Of a stretch of 52,014 nucleotides of DNA, positions 34,498 to 42,944 are shown one piece after another (position 1 is the first letter of the stretch; every line of letters begins with the position of its first letter). The stretch comes from Verrucomicrobiota bacterium (GTDB lineage Bacteria > Verrucomicrobiota > Verrucomicrobiia > Verrucomicrobiales > DEV007). The notes beneath the pieces are model-generated. The model searched no databases, was not told the DNA's origin, and worked only from the letters and a program-made list of their open reading frames with translations. A program made the position numbers and the translations under genes. Location of the stretch: positions 1 through 52,014 of the forward strand of contig JAGWVU010000032.1 of the NCBI GenBank assembly GCA_018970725.1. Reading direction: 5' to 3'.

Positions 34498-35508
34498 ATG
34501 TCCCCGGCGCCCTCGCGACTCCCCGTTTCGGTGCGGATTGCCGCCACCGGCCGCTACTTGCCGCCCGGGGTCGTGCTCTCGGAGGAGATCGATGCCCTCA
34601 CGGGGATGCCGTGCGGTTGGACGCACGCCCACACGGGGATCAGGGAACGCCGCCACGCGAAGGGAACCACGGCGGCGGAGATGGGGAAGCAGGCTTTGTT
34701 GGAGGCTTTGCCAGAGAGCGGGTGGGGCGGGGCCCGGCCCGATCTGCTGATTTCGGGGGCGGGAACGCCGCAACAACCGATTCCGTGCAACGCGGCGCTG
34801 TTGGCGGCGGAGATGGGTTGGGACGGAGTGGCTTGTTTTGATGTCAACGCGACATGTCTGGGCTTTGTTGCGGCTCTGCAGGTCGCCGCGGGATTTCTTG
34901 GCTGCGGGCTCTACCAGCGGATTGCCATCGTTTGTTCCGAGATCGCTTCGGCCGGCTTGAACTGGAAGGAACCGGAATCCGCCGGGTTGATGGGGGACGG
35001 AGCCGCGGCGGTGTTGCTCGAGCCATGCGCCGACGGATCTTCCGCCTTTCTTGGAGCCAGATTGGAAAATGCCCCCGAAGGAGTCGGATTCACGGAGATT
35101 CGCGGGGGAGGCACCGCCTTGCATGCCACCGCACACTGTCCGGGAAGCAACACGGAGCAGTTTCTCTTCCACATGAACGGCCCCGCGGTGTTCCGGTTGG
35201 CGTCGGCCAGAATCGAGCCCTTCCTGGCCAAATTGATTGGCACGGGGGAGGGGCGGTGGGAGGCGATTGATTGGGTGGTGCCGCATCAGGCGAGCCTGCC
35301 CGCCCTGACGCACATTCGGCGCCGGTTGCGGGTTCCGGTCTCGAAGTTCGTAGAGGACATTGAACGAACGGGGAATGTGATCGCGGCTTCGATCCCACTG
35401 ACCTTGCACGGGTTGATTCGGTCCGGACGGTTGCGGCGCGGGCAAACGGTCTTGTTTCTGGGCAGTTCAGCCGGATTTTCGTTGGGAGCGGCCTTGGTCC
35501 GGTATTGA
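34498..35508 (+). CDS. 3-oxoacyl-ACP synthase III-type condensing enzyme (FabH/OleA-like)
   Basis: The 336-residue thiolase-fold enzyme has the complete Cys-His-Asn triad of KAS III: Cys120 in NATCLGF, His263 in VVPHQAS and Asn293 in TGNVIAAS. A glycine-rich end (LGSSAGFSLGAAL) completes the fold. Enzymes of this type join an acyl-CoA to malonyl-ACP (FabH) or condense two acyl-CoAs (OleA). The next gene encodes an OleD-like reductase, so an OleA-like role making a beta-keto acid is favoured. The ATG at 34498 is preceded by a GGAAGG ribosome site; a longer frame has a non-homologous N-terminus. It leads a run of six tightly spaced genes ending at 40776. No acyl carrier protein gene is seen nearby. 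Confidence 0.88.
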   Translation: MSPAPSRLPVSVRIAATGRYLPPGVVLSEEIDALTGMPCGWTHAHTGIRERRHAKGTTAAEMGKQALLEALPESGWGGARPDLLISGAGTPQQPIPCNAALLAAEMGWDGVACFDVNATCLGFVAALQVAAGFLGCGLYQRIAIVCSEIASAGLNWKEPESAGLMGDGAAAVLLEPCADGSSAFLGARLENAPEGVGFTEIRGGGTALHATAHCPGSNTEQFLFHMNGPAVFRLASARIEPFLAKLIGTGEGRWEAIDWVVPHQASLPALTHIRRRLRVPVSKFVEDIERTGNVIAASIPLTLHGLIRSGRLRRGQTVLFLGSSAGFSLGAALVRY

Positions 35509-35520
35509 GGAGGAAGGATG
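35508..35520 (+). promoter_or_regulatory. Strong ribosome binding site for the OleD-like gene
   Basis: AGGAGGAAGG ends directly before the ATG at 35518 and begins just after the TGA of the condensing-enzyme gene (ends 35508). It is one of the strongest Shine-Dalgarno matches in the window and fixes this start. Confidence 0.7.
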
Positions 35521-36513
35521 GGCCCTGTTCTTGTCACCGGTGCCACCGGGTTCTTGGGAGGAGCCGCCGCGCGGGCGTTGGTTCGCGCGGGCGTTGCCGT
35601 GCGGGCCACGGGCCGGAGCCTTGCCGCCGGATCCGTTTTGCAACGGGAGGGCATTGCCTTCGTCCCCTGTGATTTGCCTGCGGAGGAAGCCGCCCTAGAC
35701 CGTTTGGTGGAGGGATGTGAGGGGGTCATTCATGCCGCCGCCTTGTCCGCTCCGTGGGGACGCCGCCGGGATTTTGAGCGCATCAATGTGCGGGGCACGG
35801 AAAAGGTGATCGCTGCCTGCCGGCGCGCGGGGGTCGGCAGGCTCGTGCATGTGTCTTCCCCCTCGGTGAACTTCGCGTTTCGCCACCAGTCGGGCTTGCG
35901 CGAGGAGACGCGATGGACGGAAGCTCCGGCGAACCCTTACATCGCCACCAAGCGCGAGGCGGAGCGTCTGGCACTCGAGGCCGGGGCGGTCGTGCTGCGC
36001 CCGCGCGCACTGTTTGGCCCCGGAGATACCACGCTGTTGCCCCGGTTGATCCGGGTGGCGCGCCGTGGCGTTTTTCCCTTGTTTGGGCCGGGAGACCCGC
36101 TCTTGGAATTAACTTGGATCGGGGACGCGGTGCGTGCGATCGTGCTGGCCATGGAGGCACCGGGGCATGGCGTTGGCAGGGTCTATCAGATCACGAGCGG
36201 GCAGCCTTTGCCCACGAGCCTGGTGCTCGGGACCTTGCTGCGGGCCTGCGGGCTCGAGGTCCGCTTCGTCAGGGTGCCGCTCCAGCCGGCGCTCGCCCTT
36301 GCCGGTGGGTTGGAGTGGATCTCCAACCTGGGCACCGCGGGAAGGTGGGAACCACCGCTGACGCGCTACGCCGTGGGCGCCCTGGGTTTCGAGCAGACCC
36401 ATGATTTGACGGCGGCCCGGAGGGATCTCGGATACGCTCCGGAAACCGAGATCCTCGACGCCCTGGTCCGCTGCGGGAAAGAATGGCGCGAGCAACAGGG
36501 GAGGGCACGTTGA
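35518..36513 (+). CDS. NAD(P)-dependent epimerase/3-beta-HSD-type reductase, OleD-like
   Basis: This 331-residue extended short-chain dehydrogenase has a nucleotide-binding GATGFLG at residues 8-14 and the catalytic Tyr141 and Lys145 in YIATK, with Ser113-Ser114 in VSSPS. The AALSAPWG segment (74-81), RINVRGTEKVI and HVSSPSVNF blocks match OleD-type 2-alkyl-3-oxoalkanoate reductases and 3-beta-hydroxysteroid dehydrogenase relatives. It would reduce the beta-keto acid made by the preceding condensing enzyme to a beta-hydroxy acid. The stop overlaps a TTG start of the next gene. The fold is secure; the OleD-like substrate is inferred from the family motif and the neighbour. Confidence 0.87.
   Translation: MGPVLVTGATGFLGGAAARALVRAGVAVRATGRSLAAGSVLQREGIAFVPCDLPAEEAALDRLVEGCEGVIHAAALSAPWGRRRDFERINVRGTEKVIAACRRAGVGRLVHVSSPSVNFAFRHQSGLREETRWTEAPANPYIATKREAERLALEAGAVVLRPRALFGPGDTTLLPRLIRVARRGVFPLFGPGDPLLELTWIGDAVRAIVLAMEAPGHGVGRVYQITSGQPLPTSLVLGTLLRACGLEVRFVRVPLQPALALAGGLEWISNLGTAGRWEPPLTRYAVGALGFEQTHDLTAARRDLGYAPETEILDALVRCGKEWREQQGRAR
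36497..36509 (+). promoter_or_regulatory. Ribosome binding site supporting a TTG start
   Basis: GGGGAGGG (36498-36505, containing GGAGG) sits about five bases before TTG at 36510, whose last two bases are shared with the TGA stop of the preceding gene. The alternative ATG at 36483 lacks such a site. Confidence 0.5.
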
Positions 36514-37301
36514 GCGGCTGGCGCTGGACCGTGTTGTCCGACGGCTGGACCCAGGCCCGTGAAGCCCTGCTGATCCGGGGCGGTTCCTGGCGGAAAATCG
36601 TGCGATGCGCCGCCACCGCGGTTCTTTTGGAAAGCGACAGGTTCGGCCCGGTCCTCTTTGATTGTGGCTATTCATCCCGCTTTGCCAGCGAGACGGCCCA
36701 ATGGCCGGGCCGGCTTTACCGTCACCTCGCTCCCGCCACCCTGACGGAGCCGGATGGCATCGCCGGACTCTTACAGAAGCGCGGGCTCGATCCCGGGAAA
36801 CTTCCCCGCCTGATCGTCTCCCACTGGCATGCGGATCACGTCGGCGGGCTCCGTGATTTCCCGAACGCGATCGTCCATGCGAGCCGGGAAGGATGGCAGG
36901 CGGTGTCCGGCCTACGGGGGATGGCAGCGCTGCGGCACGGGGTCCTTCCCGGGCTCCTGCCGGAGGATTTGCCAGACCGGCTGCGTTGGGTCGGTGAGGG
37001 AAGCGATCTTTTCGGGGATGGATCGATGGTCGTTCTCTCGCTGCCGGGGCATGCGGTCGGCCAGATCGGGATTCGCTTCCAAGCCGGGGATGGAAGCCCG
37101 GTGTTGCTGGCGGCCGACGCCTGTTGGTTGAGTGAAGGCTATCGTCTCAATCGGTCGCCGCACCCCATCACCGGCCTGCTCCAGGATCTGCGGGCCTGTC
37201 AGGCCACCGTGGAACGGTTGCACCGGCTCCACCTTGCCGAGCCTTCCTTGCGCATCCTCCCCTGTCATTGTCCCGAAACGCTCGCCCTCGTCCCGGTCTG
37301 A
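36510..37301 (+). CDS. Metallo-beta-lactamase-fold hydrolase
   Basis: The 263-residue product (TTG start; an ATG at 36483 would add nine residues) has the MBL metal site HWHADH at residues 105-110, a later His181 in LPGHAVGQ, and Asp203 in LAADACW. The order is typical of AHL lactonases and glyoxalase II-like hydrolases. It belongs to the quorum-quenching lactonase-like part of the superfamily rather than to beta-lactamases, as far as the motif goes. In this operon it occupies the position where a canonical ole cluster has OleB, an alpha/beta hydrolase. A lactone, thioester or ester bond in the product or an intermediate is therefore a reasonable substrate guess. No signal peptide, so it acts in the cytoplasm. 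Confidence 0.88.
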   Translation: MSGWRWTVLSDGWTQAREALLIRGGSWRKIVRCAATAVLLESDRFGPVLFDCGYSSRFASETAQWPGRLYRHLAPATLTEPDGIAGLLQKRGLDPGKLPRLIVSHWHADHVGGLRDFPNAIVHASREGWQAVSGLRGMAALRHGVLPGLLPEDLPDRLRWVGEGSDLFGDGSMVVLSLPGHAVGQIGIRFQAGDGSPVLLAADACWLSEGYRLNRSPHPITGLLQDLRACQATVERLHRLHLAEPSLRILPCHCPETLALVPV

Positions 37302-37305
37302 AAAG

Positions 37306-38613
37306 ATGGAACGGATCGTCATCCTCCGGCACTATCTCGAGGCCAGAAGAAGGTTCACCGGCTGGTCCGACCGTTGCGCCTTGGAGCGTTGGCAGGAAAA
37401 CCGGGTCCGCCGTCACCTCCGCAGAATCGCCGGAGGATCGCCTTATTTTGCGCGCAGGGTCCGGGACTTCGGAGTCGCGGCGTGGCGGGACTGGCCGGTC
37501 ACCCACAAGGCGGAGATGATGGCGCATTTCGATGACTGGAATACCGCCGGGATCCAGCTGCAGGAGGCCTTCGCGTTCGCGGAGCGGGCGGAACGCTCGA
37601 GGGATTTCTCGGGAACTTTTCGCGGCCTGACCGTGGGGTTGTCATCCGGCACCTCCGGGAGCCGCGGACTTTTTTTGGCCAGCGCGTCCGAGCGCCGCCG
37701 GTGGGCCGGCGTCTTGTTGGCTCGGGTCCTTCGGGGAACCCTGTGGTCGCACCGCCACCGGGTGGCGCTTTTTCTCCGGGCGGACAGCCCGTTGTATCAC
37801 ACCATCGGTTCGCGGCGCCTGCGTTTCGCGTTCTTCGATCTCCTGATGCCCTTGGAGGAACACTGGCCCCGGTTGCGGACCTTCTCCCCGACGGTGCTGG
37901 CCGGCCCGCCATCGGTTCTGACGGAGCTGGCGGCATCCGGCCGGGTCTTGGATCTGCTTCGCCCGCCGGCGATCCTCCTCGGCGTTGCCGATGTGCTCGA
38001 TCCGGTCGACGGGGAACGGATCCGGAGCGGCTTCGGAGTGGATCCCGGGCAGATTTATCAGGCCACGGAAGGGTTTCTCGCCGCCACCTGCCCGCAAGGC
38101 CGCTTTCACTGGAACGAGGATGTCATCGTGGTCCAGAAAGAGTGGGTCGATGCGGGGCGGACCCGTTACGTGCCCGTGTTGACTGACTTCCGGAGGTCCG
38201 TCCAGCCGATCGTCCGTTACCGGTTGGACGATGTCATTGTCCGGGGCGATCCTTCGCCGTGTCCCTGTGGAAGCCGATTCGAGGCGTTCGAGGGGATCGA
38301 GGGGCGGTGCGACGACTTGTTGCGAATCCCGGGGACCGATGGGCGGGGAGAGGTCACCATCTACCCGGACTTTGTGCGGCGCGCCTTCCTGCTGTCCGTT
38401 CCGCTCGGGACAGACTTCGCAGTCACCCAGATTTCCGCGGAGGAATGGGAGATTTCCGTGCGGCCTGCCGTTGACCTTGACGGGGTGAGGCAGCAAATCG
38501 GGGAACTCTGCCGGTTGCAGGGGGCGCGGTCTCCGAAACTGACCGAGGTTCCTTGGGAGCCGCCGCCTCTCCACGCCAAAAGGCGCCGGATCCGCCGCCG
38601 TATCGCACCATGA
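37306..38613 (+). CDS. F390-synthetase-like adenylate-forming enzyme
   Basis: This 435-residue protein belongs to the phenylacetate-CoA ligase/F390-synthetase-like branch of adenylating enzymes. The P-loop SSGTSGSRG is at 113-121, an A5-type IYQATEG at 250-256, and VRYRLDD (A7-like) at 303-309, with PCPCGSR before the second subdomain. These enzymes activate a carboxylate as an acyl-AMP. It replaces the longer OleC ligase expected in ole clusters and is short for the family that OleC belongs to, consistent with a truncated C-terminal domain. The start at ATG 37306 is four bases after the MBL gene; an upstream in-frame ATG is a shadow. The stop overlaps the ATP-grasp ATG (ATGA). Confidence 0.85.
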   Translation: MERIVILRHYLEARRRFTGWSDRCALERWQENRVRRHLRRIAGGSPYFARRVRDFGVAAWRDWPVTHKAEMMAHFDDWNTAGIQLQEAFAFAERAERSRDFSGTFRGLTVGLSSGTSGSRGLFLASASERRRWAGVLLARVLRGTLWSHRHRVALFLRADSPLYHTIGSRRLRFAFFDLLMPLEEHWPRLRTFSPTVLAGPPSVLTELAASGRVLDLLRPPAILLGVADVLDPVDGERIRSGFGVDPGQIYQATEGFLAATCPQGRFHWNEDVIVVQKEWVDAGRTRYVPVLTDFRRSVQPIVRYRLDDVIVRGDPSPCPCGSRFEAFEGIEGRCDDLLRIPGTDGRGEVTIYPDFVRRAFLLSVPLGTDFAVTQISAEEWEISVRPAVDLDGVRQQIGELCRLQGARSPKLTEVPWEPPPLHAKRRRIRRRIAP

Positions 38614-39671
38614 TCCGGACGATCCTTCTGACGGGAACAAGGGCTCCGGTGGCGCTCGATCTGGCTCGCCGCCTCCAGAACGACGGCATCCGGGTCATCG
38701 GAGCCGATTCGTGCCGGTTCCCGTTGGGGCGATTCTCCAAGGCATTCGCCGCACATTTCCGGGTTCCTCCGGCGCGCTGGGATCGGGAGGCGTTCGTCGG
38801 GGCATTGGCCGGCATCGTCTCCAGTCAGGCGGTCGATCTGGTTTGGCCGACTTGCGAGGAGGTTTTTTCGGTCGCGTCCCTGCGCGGGCGAATTCCCTGT
38901 CCGGTTTTTCTGCCTCCCGCCGAAGTGTTGCTTCGGTTGCACCACAAGCTGCGTTTCGCGGAGTGGACGCGGGAATTGGGGGGCGGGGTGACCGCTCCGC
39001 CATCCTGGGAGGCGAGGGACGCCCCACCGGGAGAGCATTTGATCTGGAAACGGAAGTATTCCCGTTTTGGTTGCCAAGTTCGGACCACGCGTCCGGAGGG
39101 CGAACTGGAGCCGTGGATGGCGCAGGTCCGTCTCGAGGGACCGGAATTTTGTGCCTGGGCACTCTGTCGCTCCGGAACGGTCCAAGCCTTGACCCAATAC
39201 CGGTGTCCCGTTCGATCGGAGAGGGGGGCGGGTTGTTGTTTCGAGCCGGTAGGGTCCGAGCCGGTGGCGGAATTCATGAGGCGGATCGCCAGGATCACCG
39301 AATATACGGGGAGCATCGCCTGTGATTTTCTGGGCCCCGCGCGAGACGGAAAGACTTACGTGCTCGAGTGTAACCCAAGGATGACCAGCGGGTTGCACCT
39401 GCTTGACCCGGGGTTCTCCGTGGGGGCGGCGCTTGCCGGTGATGTCGTGCCCGGGGCTCCGGGGCGGCTTGGGGCGCAGCTGCTGGTTCCCACCCTGTTG
39501 CGGGCGCCGCGGCTCGCCGATCCCGCCCGTGACGTGGTGGGAGCCCGGGGAGACCTTCGACCGGTTCTGGGGCAGTTTCTCTCCCTGGCGGAGTTCGCGG
39601 GGATCGCCTGCCGGCAAGGCATCTCCTTGAGCGAAGCCACCACTTGGGACCTGGAATACAATGGAGACTGA
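38610..39671 (+). CDS. ATP-grasp enzyme
   Basis: The 353-residue product has a biotin-carboxylase-type N-domain (LLTGTRAPVALDLARRL, residues 6-22) and an ATP-grasp core. Lysines near residues 147-149 (WKRKY) probably bind ATP, and Asp239 plus Glu253 and Asn255 in LECNPRMTSG are the Mg ligands. ATP-grasp ligases join a carboxylate, through an acyl phosphate, to an amine or thiol; many stand-alone members build peptides or amino-acid conjugates in natural-product clusters. It overlaps the adenylating enzyme gene by four bases and the next gene by 11, so all are coupled. The substrate cannot be named. Confidence 0.85.
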   Translation: MIRTILLTGTRAPVALDLARRLQNDGIRVIGADSCRFPLGRFSKAFAAHFRVPPARWDREAFVGALAGIVSSQAVDLVWPTCEEVFSVASLRGRIPCPVFLPPAEVLLRLHHKLRFAEWTRELGGGVTAPPSWEARDAPPGEHLIWKRKYSRFGCQVRTTRPEGELEPWMAQVRLEGPEFCAWALCRSGTVQALTQYRCPVRSERGAGCCFEPVGSEPVAEFMRRIARITEYTGSIACDFLGPARDGKTYVLECNPRMTSGLHLLDPGFSVGAALAGDVVPGAPGRLGAQLLVPTLLRAPRLADPARDVVGARGDLRPVLGQFLSLAEFAGIACRQGISLSEATTWDLEYNGD

Positions 39672-40776
39672 AGCGCGGATTGCGGATGAGCCGGTCGATC
39701 AAGCGCTCCGCGGTTGGTTCGGGCCGCTGCTGCGGCACGGCACCTTGTGGTGTGCGCCGAATCTCGAGACACGGTGCGCCTTCCTGCGCGTGGGAGACAG
39801 GGAATTTCCCCTCACCGTCAATGACCGGGAGTGGGAGAATTCCTGGGTCTGTTCCCCTTACACGCATTACGTCAGTTATGCCCGGGAGGAAGTCACCCGT
39901 GCCATGCCGGGCGCGATCGGGATTCCCTTCGCTCTGCTGCTGTCCGGTCTCGGCGCATGGTTCCGGGCGGCGCGTCTCAATCAAGTCGTCATGGTGAACA
40001 ATTGGTTGATGTCGACCAATCCCTGGCCGGACGAGGAACCCGTCTGGCTGAAGAAGGGGATCGAGGCGTTGCAGCGGCGTTGGCCGGATCATGCCCTCGT
40101 CTTCCGTTCTCTCAACGGGAAGGAAAACCCGGCCTTGCTCGAGGCGCTGCGCAGGTCGGGGGCCCGCCTCATTCCGAGCCGCCAAATCTGGTGGTTCGAC
40201 CCGCGGTCCGACCGGGTCCTCCATTCCCGTGATTTGCGCAAGGACGCACGGTTGTTGCAACGGAACGATCTCCAGCGGATCAGGCACGAAGAATTCCGGG
40301 AATCGGATTTTCCGCGTCTCGCCTTCTTGTATGAGGACCTTTATGGAAACAAATATTCCCGGCACAATCCGCGTTATACCGCAGAGTGGTTGCACCATCT
40401 CTGGGAGGGGAACCATCTCCGGTTCACCGCATTGCGGGAGGAAACGGGCCGGATCGCGGGGGTCGAAGCCTGCGGCTTGATCCACGGCGTCATGGTTTCT
40501 CCGATCGTCGGTTATGACCTTCAGGTTTCGCGGGACGCGGGTCTCTATCGGCGGCTCGCCGCGATCCCCGTTTTGGAGGCCAGGAAACTCGGCGTTCCGC
40601 TCAATCTGAGCGCCGGAGTGGGCCGCTTCAAGGCGCTGCGCGGGGGGGAACCGATCATGGAATCCATCGCGGTGATCGACTCCCATTTGCCGATTGGGAG
40701 ACGGGTGCCATGGCGCTTCATCGAGGGCTTGAGCCGGGGACTGCTCGCGCCGGTGGTCCGGCGGCTCAAACTCTGA
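39661..40776 (+). CDS. GNAT/FemAB-like acyl or aminoacyl transferase
   Basis: The 371-residue protein starts 11 bases before the end of the ATP-grasp gene. Its middle and C-terminal parts (about residues 95-360) look like the double-GNAT fold of FemAB-like or Acetyltransf_6 proteins. Supporting stretches are FPRLAFLYEDLYGNKYSRHNP near residue 220 and GVEACGLIHGVMVSPIVGYD near 265, which resemble transferase strands around a CoA or aminoacyl-tRNA site. The N-terminal about 90 residues are unusual. A role adding an acyl or aminoacyl group to the product of the preceding enzymes is inference from position. Last gene of the coupled operon. Confidence 0.6.
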   Translation: METEARIADEPVDQALRGWFGPLLRHGTLWCAPNLETRCAFLRVGDREFPLTVNDREWENSWVCSPYTHYVSYAREEVTRAMPGAIGIPFALLLSGLGAWFRAARLNQVVMVNNWLMSTNPWPDEEPVWLKKGIEALQRRWPDHALVFRSLNGKENPALLEALRRSGARLIPSRQIWWFDPRSDRVLHSRDLRKDARLLQRNDLQRIRHEEFRESDFPRLAFLYEDLYGNKYSRHNPRYTAEWLHHLWEGNHLRFTALREETGRIAGVEACGLIHGVMVSPIVGYDLQVSRDAGLYRRLAAIPVLEARKLGVPLNLSAGVGRFKALRGGEPIMESIAVIDSHLPIGRRVPWRFIEGLSRGLLAPVVRRLKL

Positions 40777-40892
40777 GAGGACGTTCAAAGAGCGCCGGGC
40801 AGACGCAATGGGCCTGCCTGGAAGATTTCGAGGTGCAGAACCCGGGAAATGGTTTACAATTGCTTGTTATCAGGATTCCTTAACTACCGCTC

Positions 40893-41864
40893 ATGGACGC
40901 GCCCAGCCAATTCATCTATGCCATCACCACCGGGCGCAGCGGAACCGCGTTTCTTGCCCGGTTGCTGCATCTCAATCTGGCCGGAGCTGAGGTCCATCAC
41001 GAGTTCAAGGGATTCCCCCACTTCGGCCGCCGGACCCCCGACGCCTCGCAATTGACCACGTTCAACCACGTGGGGAATGTTCCCGAGGTGCGTTCCTTCT
41101 GGCGCAAGAAGTTCAACGAGGACCAGAAATCACGGGCCAGGGTTTATGCGGAGACGGCCCATGTCCACGCGAAGGCCGGGCTGGTGGAGAATCTCGATCT
41201 CTTGCCGGCGTCCGCGCGGATCGATCTGATTCGTCTTGAGCGGAATCCCTTTGAGACCTACTGGGCTCATTTGAGCCGGTTCGACTTCATTCAACCGCAG
41301 TTCACTTGGTTGTTCACCTTGGATGCCCGCTACCCAAATGTGATCGTCGATCCGTTACCCTACGCGGCGCATCGGCTCTTCGGGCAGGCACTTTGGTATG
41401 TTCACGAGATGGAGGCCCGGGGCGCCTACTACCAACGCCTGCTGGCCGCCGATCCCCGGGTTCACGTCCACAAGGTCCGTTTCGAGGACCTGGTCAATCC
41501 GTTCGGGGCGGCCACGTTGCTTCGCGCGTTGGGTCATGGCTGTGATCCGGCGGAAGTCGAACTTCCCCGGCCTTCCGCTTCGGTGAAACGCTCGTCGTTG
41601 GGGGATGCGGATCGGGATCTGGCGGAGACGATTTTTGCCGAGTTGCCTTGTGATACGGAGGAGGTTGGTTCGCGCTATCACGATGAAGGTCTGCGGCTGG
41701 GGGCTCCCGTGCACCTGTTTTTCCACGAATCCGGGGCCCTGCAACCGGAGTCTCTCTCCGTGCTCCCGGGACAGAGCAAGAAGGGGGCGGCCCCGGCCCG
41801 GGCGGGCGGCTTGAAGACACGTGGATTGTCCGGAGGGGCAGGGGATGTGGGGCTCTCCAGCTGA
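40893..41864 (+). CDS. Sulfotransferase-like P-loop protein
   Basis: The 323-residue protein has a PAPS-type P-loop TTGRSGT at residues 12-18 and a later IRLERNPFETYWAHL block near 109-124, where the 3'-phosphate-binding Arg/Ser of sulfotransferases lies. This supports transfer of sulfate from PAPS to an unknown acceptor. The C-terminal about 40 residues are Gly/Ala/Lys-rich and probably disordered. It is 116 bases after the GNAT-like gene, in the same direction, so it may be under its own control or part of the same locus. The gap is AT-richer than the surroundings and may hold a promoter, but no convincing pair of hexamers was found. Confidence 0.75.
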   Translation: MDAPSQFIYAITTGRSGTAFLARLLHLNLAGAEVHHEFKGFPHFGRRTPDASQLTTFNHVGNVPEVRSFWRKKFNEDQKSRARVYAETAHVHAKAGLVENLDLLPASARIDLIRLERNPFETYWAHLSRFDFIQPQFTWLFTLDARYPNVIVDPLPYAAHRLFGQALWYVHEMEARGAYYQRLLAADPRVHVHKVRFEDLVNPFGAATLLRALGHGCDPAEVELPRPSASVKRSSLGDADRDLAETIFAELPCDTEEVGSRYHDEGLRLGAPVHLFFHESGALQPESLSVLPGQSKKGAAPARAGGLKTRGLSGGAGDVGLSS

Positions 41865-41908
41865 CCGTCCCCGGGCGCGGAGGCAGTAGCTTTGCGCCAT
41901 GTCTGGGT

Positions 41909-42838
41909 TCACGCCTTTTCCGCGGCCTCGCGGAGTTGGGCGATGAAACCCGGGATGGCCTCGCGCGGATTCTCTTCCTCGTATTCCAAGACCAGGTAAC
42001 CTCTGTAGTTCGCCGCTTTGAGGAGCGATACGACGCGGGGAAGGTCCGTGGGGACTTTTCCCGCGGGCGTCTTTAGCGTCGTCTTGATCTGGGCGGTGAT
42101 CGCATACGGGGCGATCCGCTCCATCTGCCCGTATGGATCGGGATCGGGCTCGAGATTGCCGGAATCGAAAGTGCCCCCGAGCCAGGGAGAATCGATCGAC
42201 TGCATGATCCGGAGGAAGCGATCAATCCGGGTGGTGAAGTCGTGGTTCTCCAACCCAAGCAGAACGCCGCGGGCTTCGGCATGGGCCAAGGCCGCACCCA
42301 GATTCGCGATGATGTTGGCAATCGCCTGGTCCTCCGGGATTCCCTTGGCCGGGCCGCCTGCAAAGACGCGGATCGTCGGGATGCCCATCTCCGCATAAAA
42401 ATCGATCCAGCGGCGGGTCTCGGCCAGTTCCTGCTTCGAACGGTCGCTGTCCGGGGGAAAGCTGAAATTGTTTCCGATGGCGCCTCCGGTGAGATCGATC
42501 CCTAGGAGATGGGCTTGGCGCTTGATCTTGCGGCAGTAGGCGGAGTCGATGTCCTCCGGGAAGAAATAGGAGGTCAATTCGGCGCCACTCAGTCCGATCG
42601 AGGCGCAGTAGTCGAGAAAACCGGGCATCTGCAGCTTGCCATCCGTCGCTTTCCCCCGCATCACGGCGAACTCCGAGCGGAGGGAATAGGCGGCCAGGCT
42701 GATCCCGCTGATATGGAAGCCCTTCCGGTTCAACGGACCTGCCGCCAGCGGGTCAAGGCCGGTCAACCAAGCGAGACCCGGAAGACCAGCGAGAAAACGG
42801 CGGCGGGGGAGGCGGGAGAAAGCAAGGGGGCGGGACAT
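41909..42838 (-). CDS. Tat-exported sugar phosphate isomerase/epimerase-like protein
   Basis: The 309-residue protein begins with a twin-arginine signal, PRRRFLAG at about residues 11-18, then a short hydrophobic segment. The rest is the xylose-isomerase-like TIM barrel: GLENHDF near residue 196, FDSGN near 225 and VLEYEEENP near 283 give the metal-site Glu/Asp residues. Export of such a barrel is common in Planctomycetes and Verrucomicrobia, where related proteins take part in extracellular or periplasmic sugar conversion. It faces the sulfotransferase gene end to end and is divergent from the DUF1549/1553 gene at 43016. The substrate is unknown. Confidence 0.82.
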   Translation of the reverse strand: MSRPLAFSRLPRRRFLAGLPGLAWLTGLDPLAAGPLNRKGFHISGISLAAYSLRSEFAVMRGKATDGKLQMPGFLDYCASIGLSGAELTSYFFPEDIDSAYCRKIKRQAHLLGIDLTGGAIGNNFSFPPDSDRSKQELAETRRWIDFYAEMGIPTIRVFAGGPAKGIPEDQAIANIIANLGAALAHAEARGVLLGLENHDFTTRIDRFLRIMQSIDSPWLGGTFDSGNLEPDPDPYGQMERIAPYAITAQIKTTLKTPAGKVPTDLPRVVSLLKAANYRGYLVLEYEEENPREAIPGFIAQLREAAEKA

Positions 42839-42944
42839 GGATCGGACGGCTCGTGAGGAAACTGCGCATTTCCCCGCCGGGTGTCAACGGTGAAGCGAAG
42901 GGCCGGGGAGCCCGCGGAAATTTGCGGGGCCCCGTCTTTCCTGC

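Noticed and set aside
34498-38613. Canonical olefin (oleABCD) cluster
   Set aside because: The alpha/beta hydrolase OleB and the standard OleC ligase are not present; the ligase and hydrolase are of other families.
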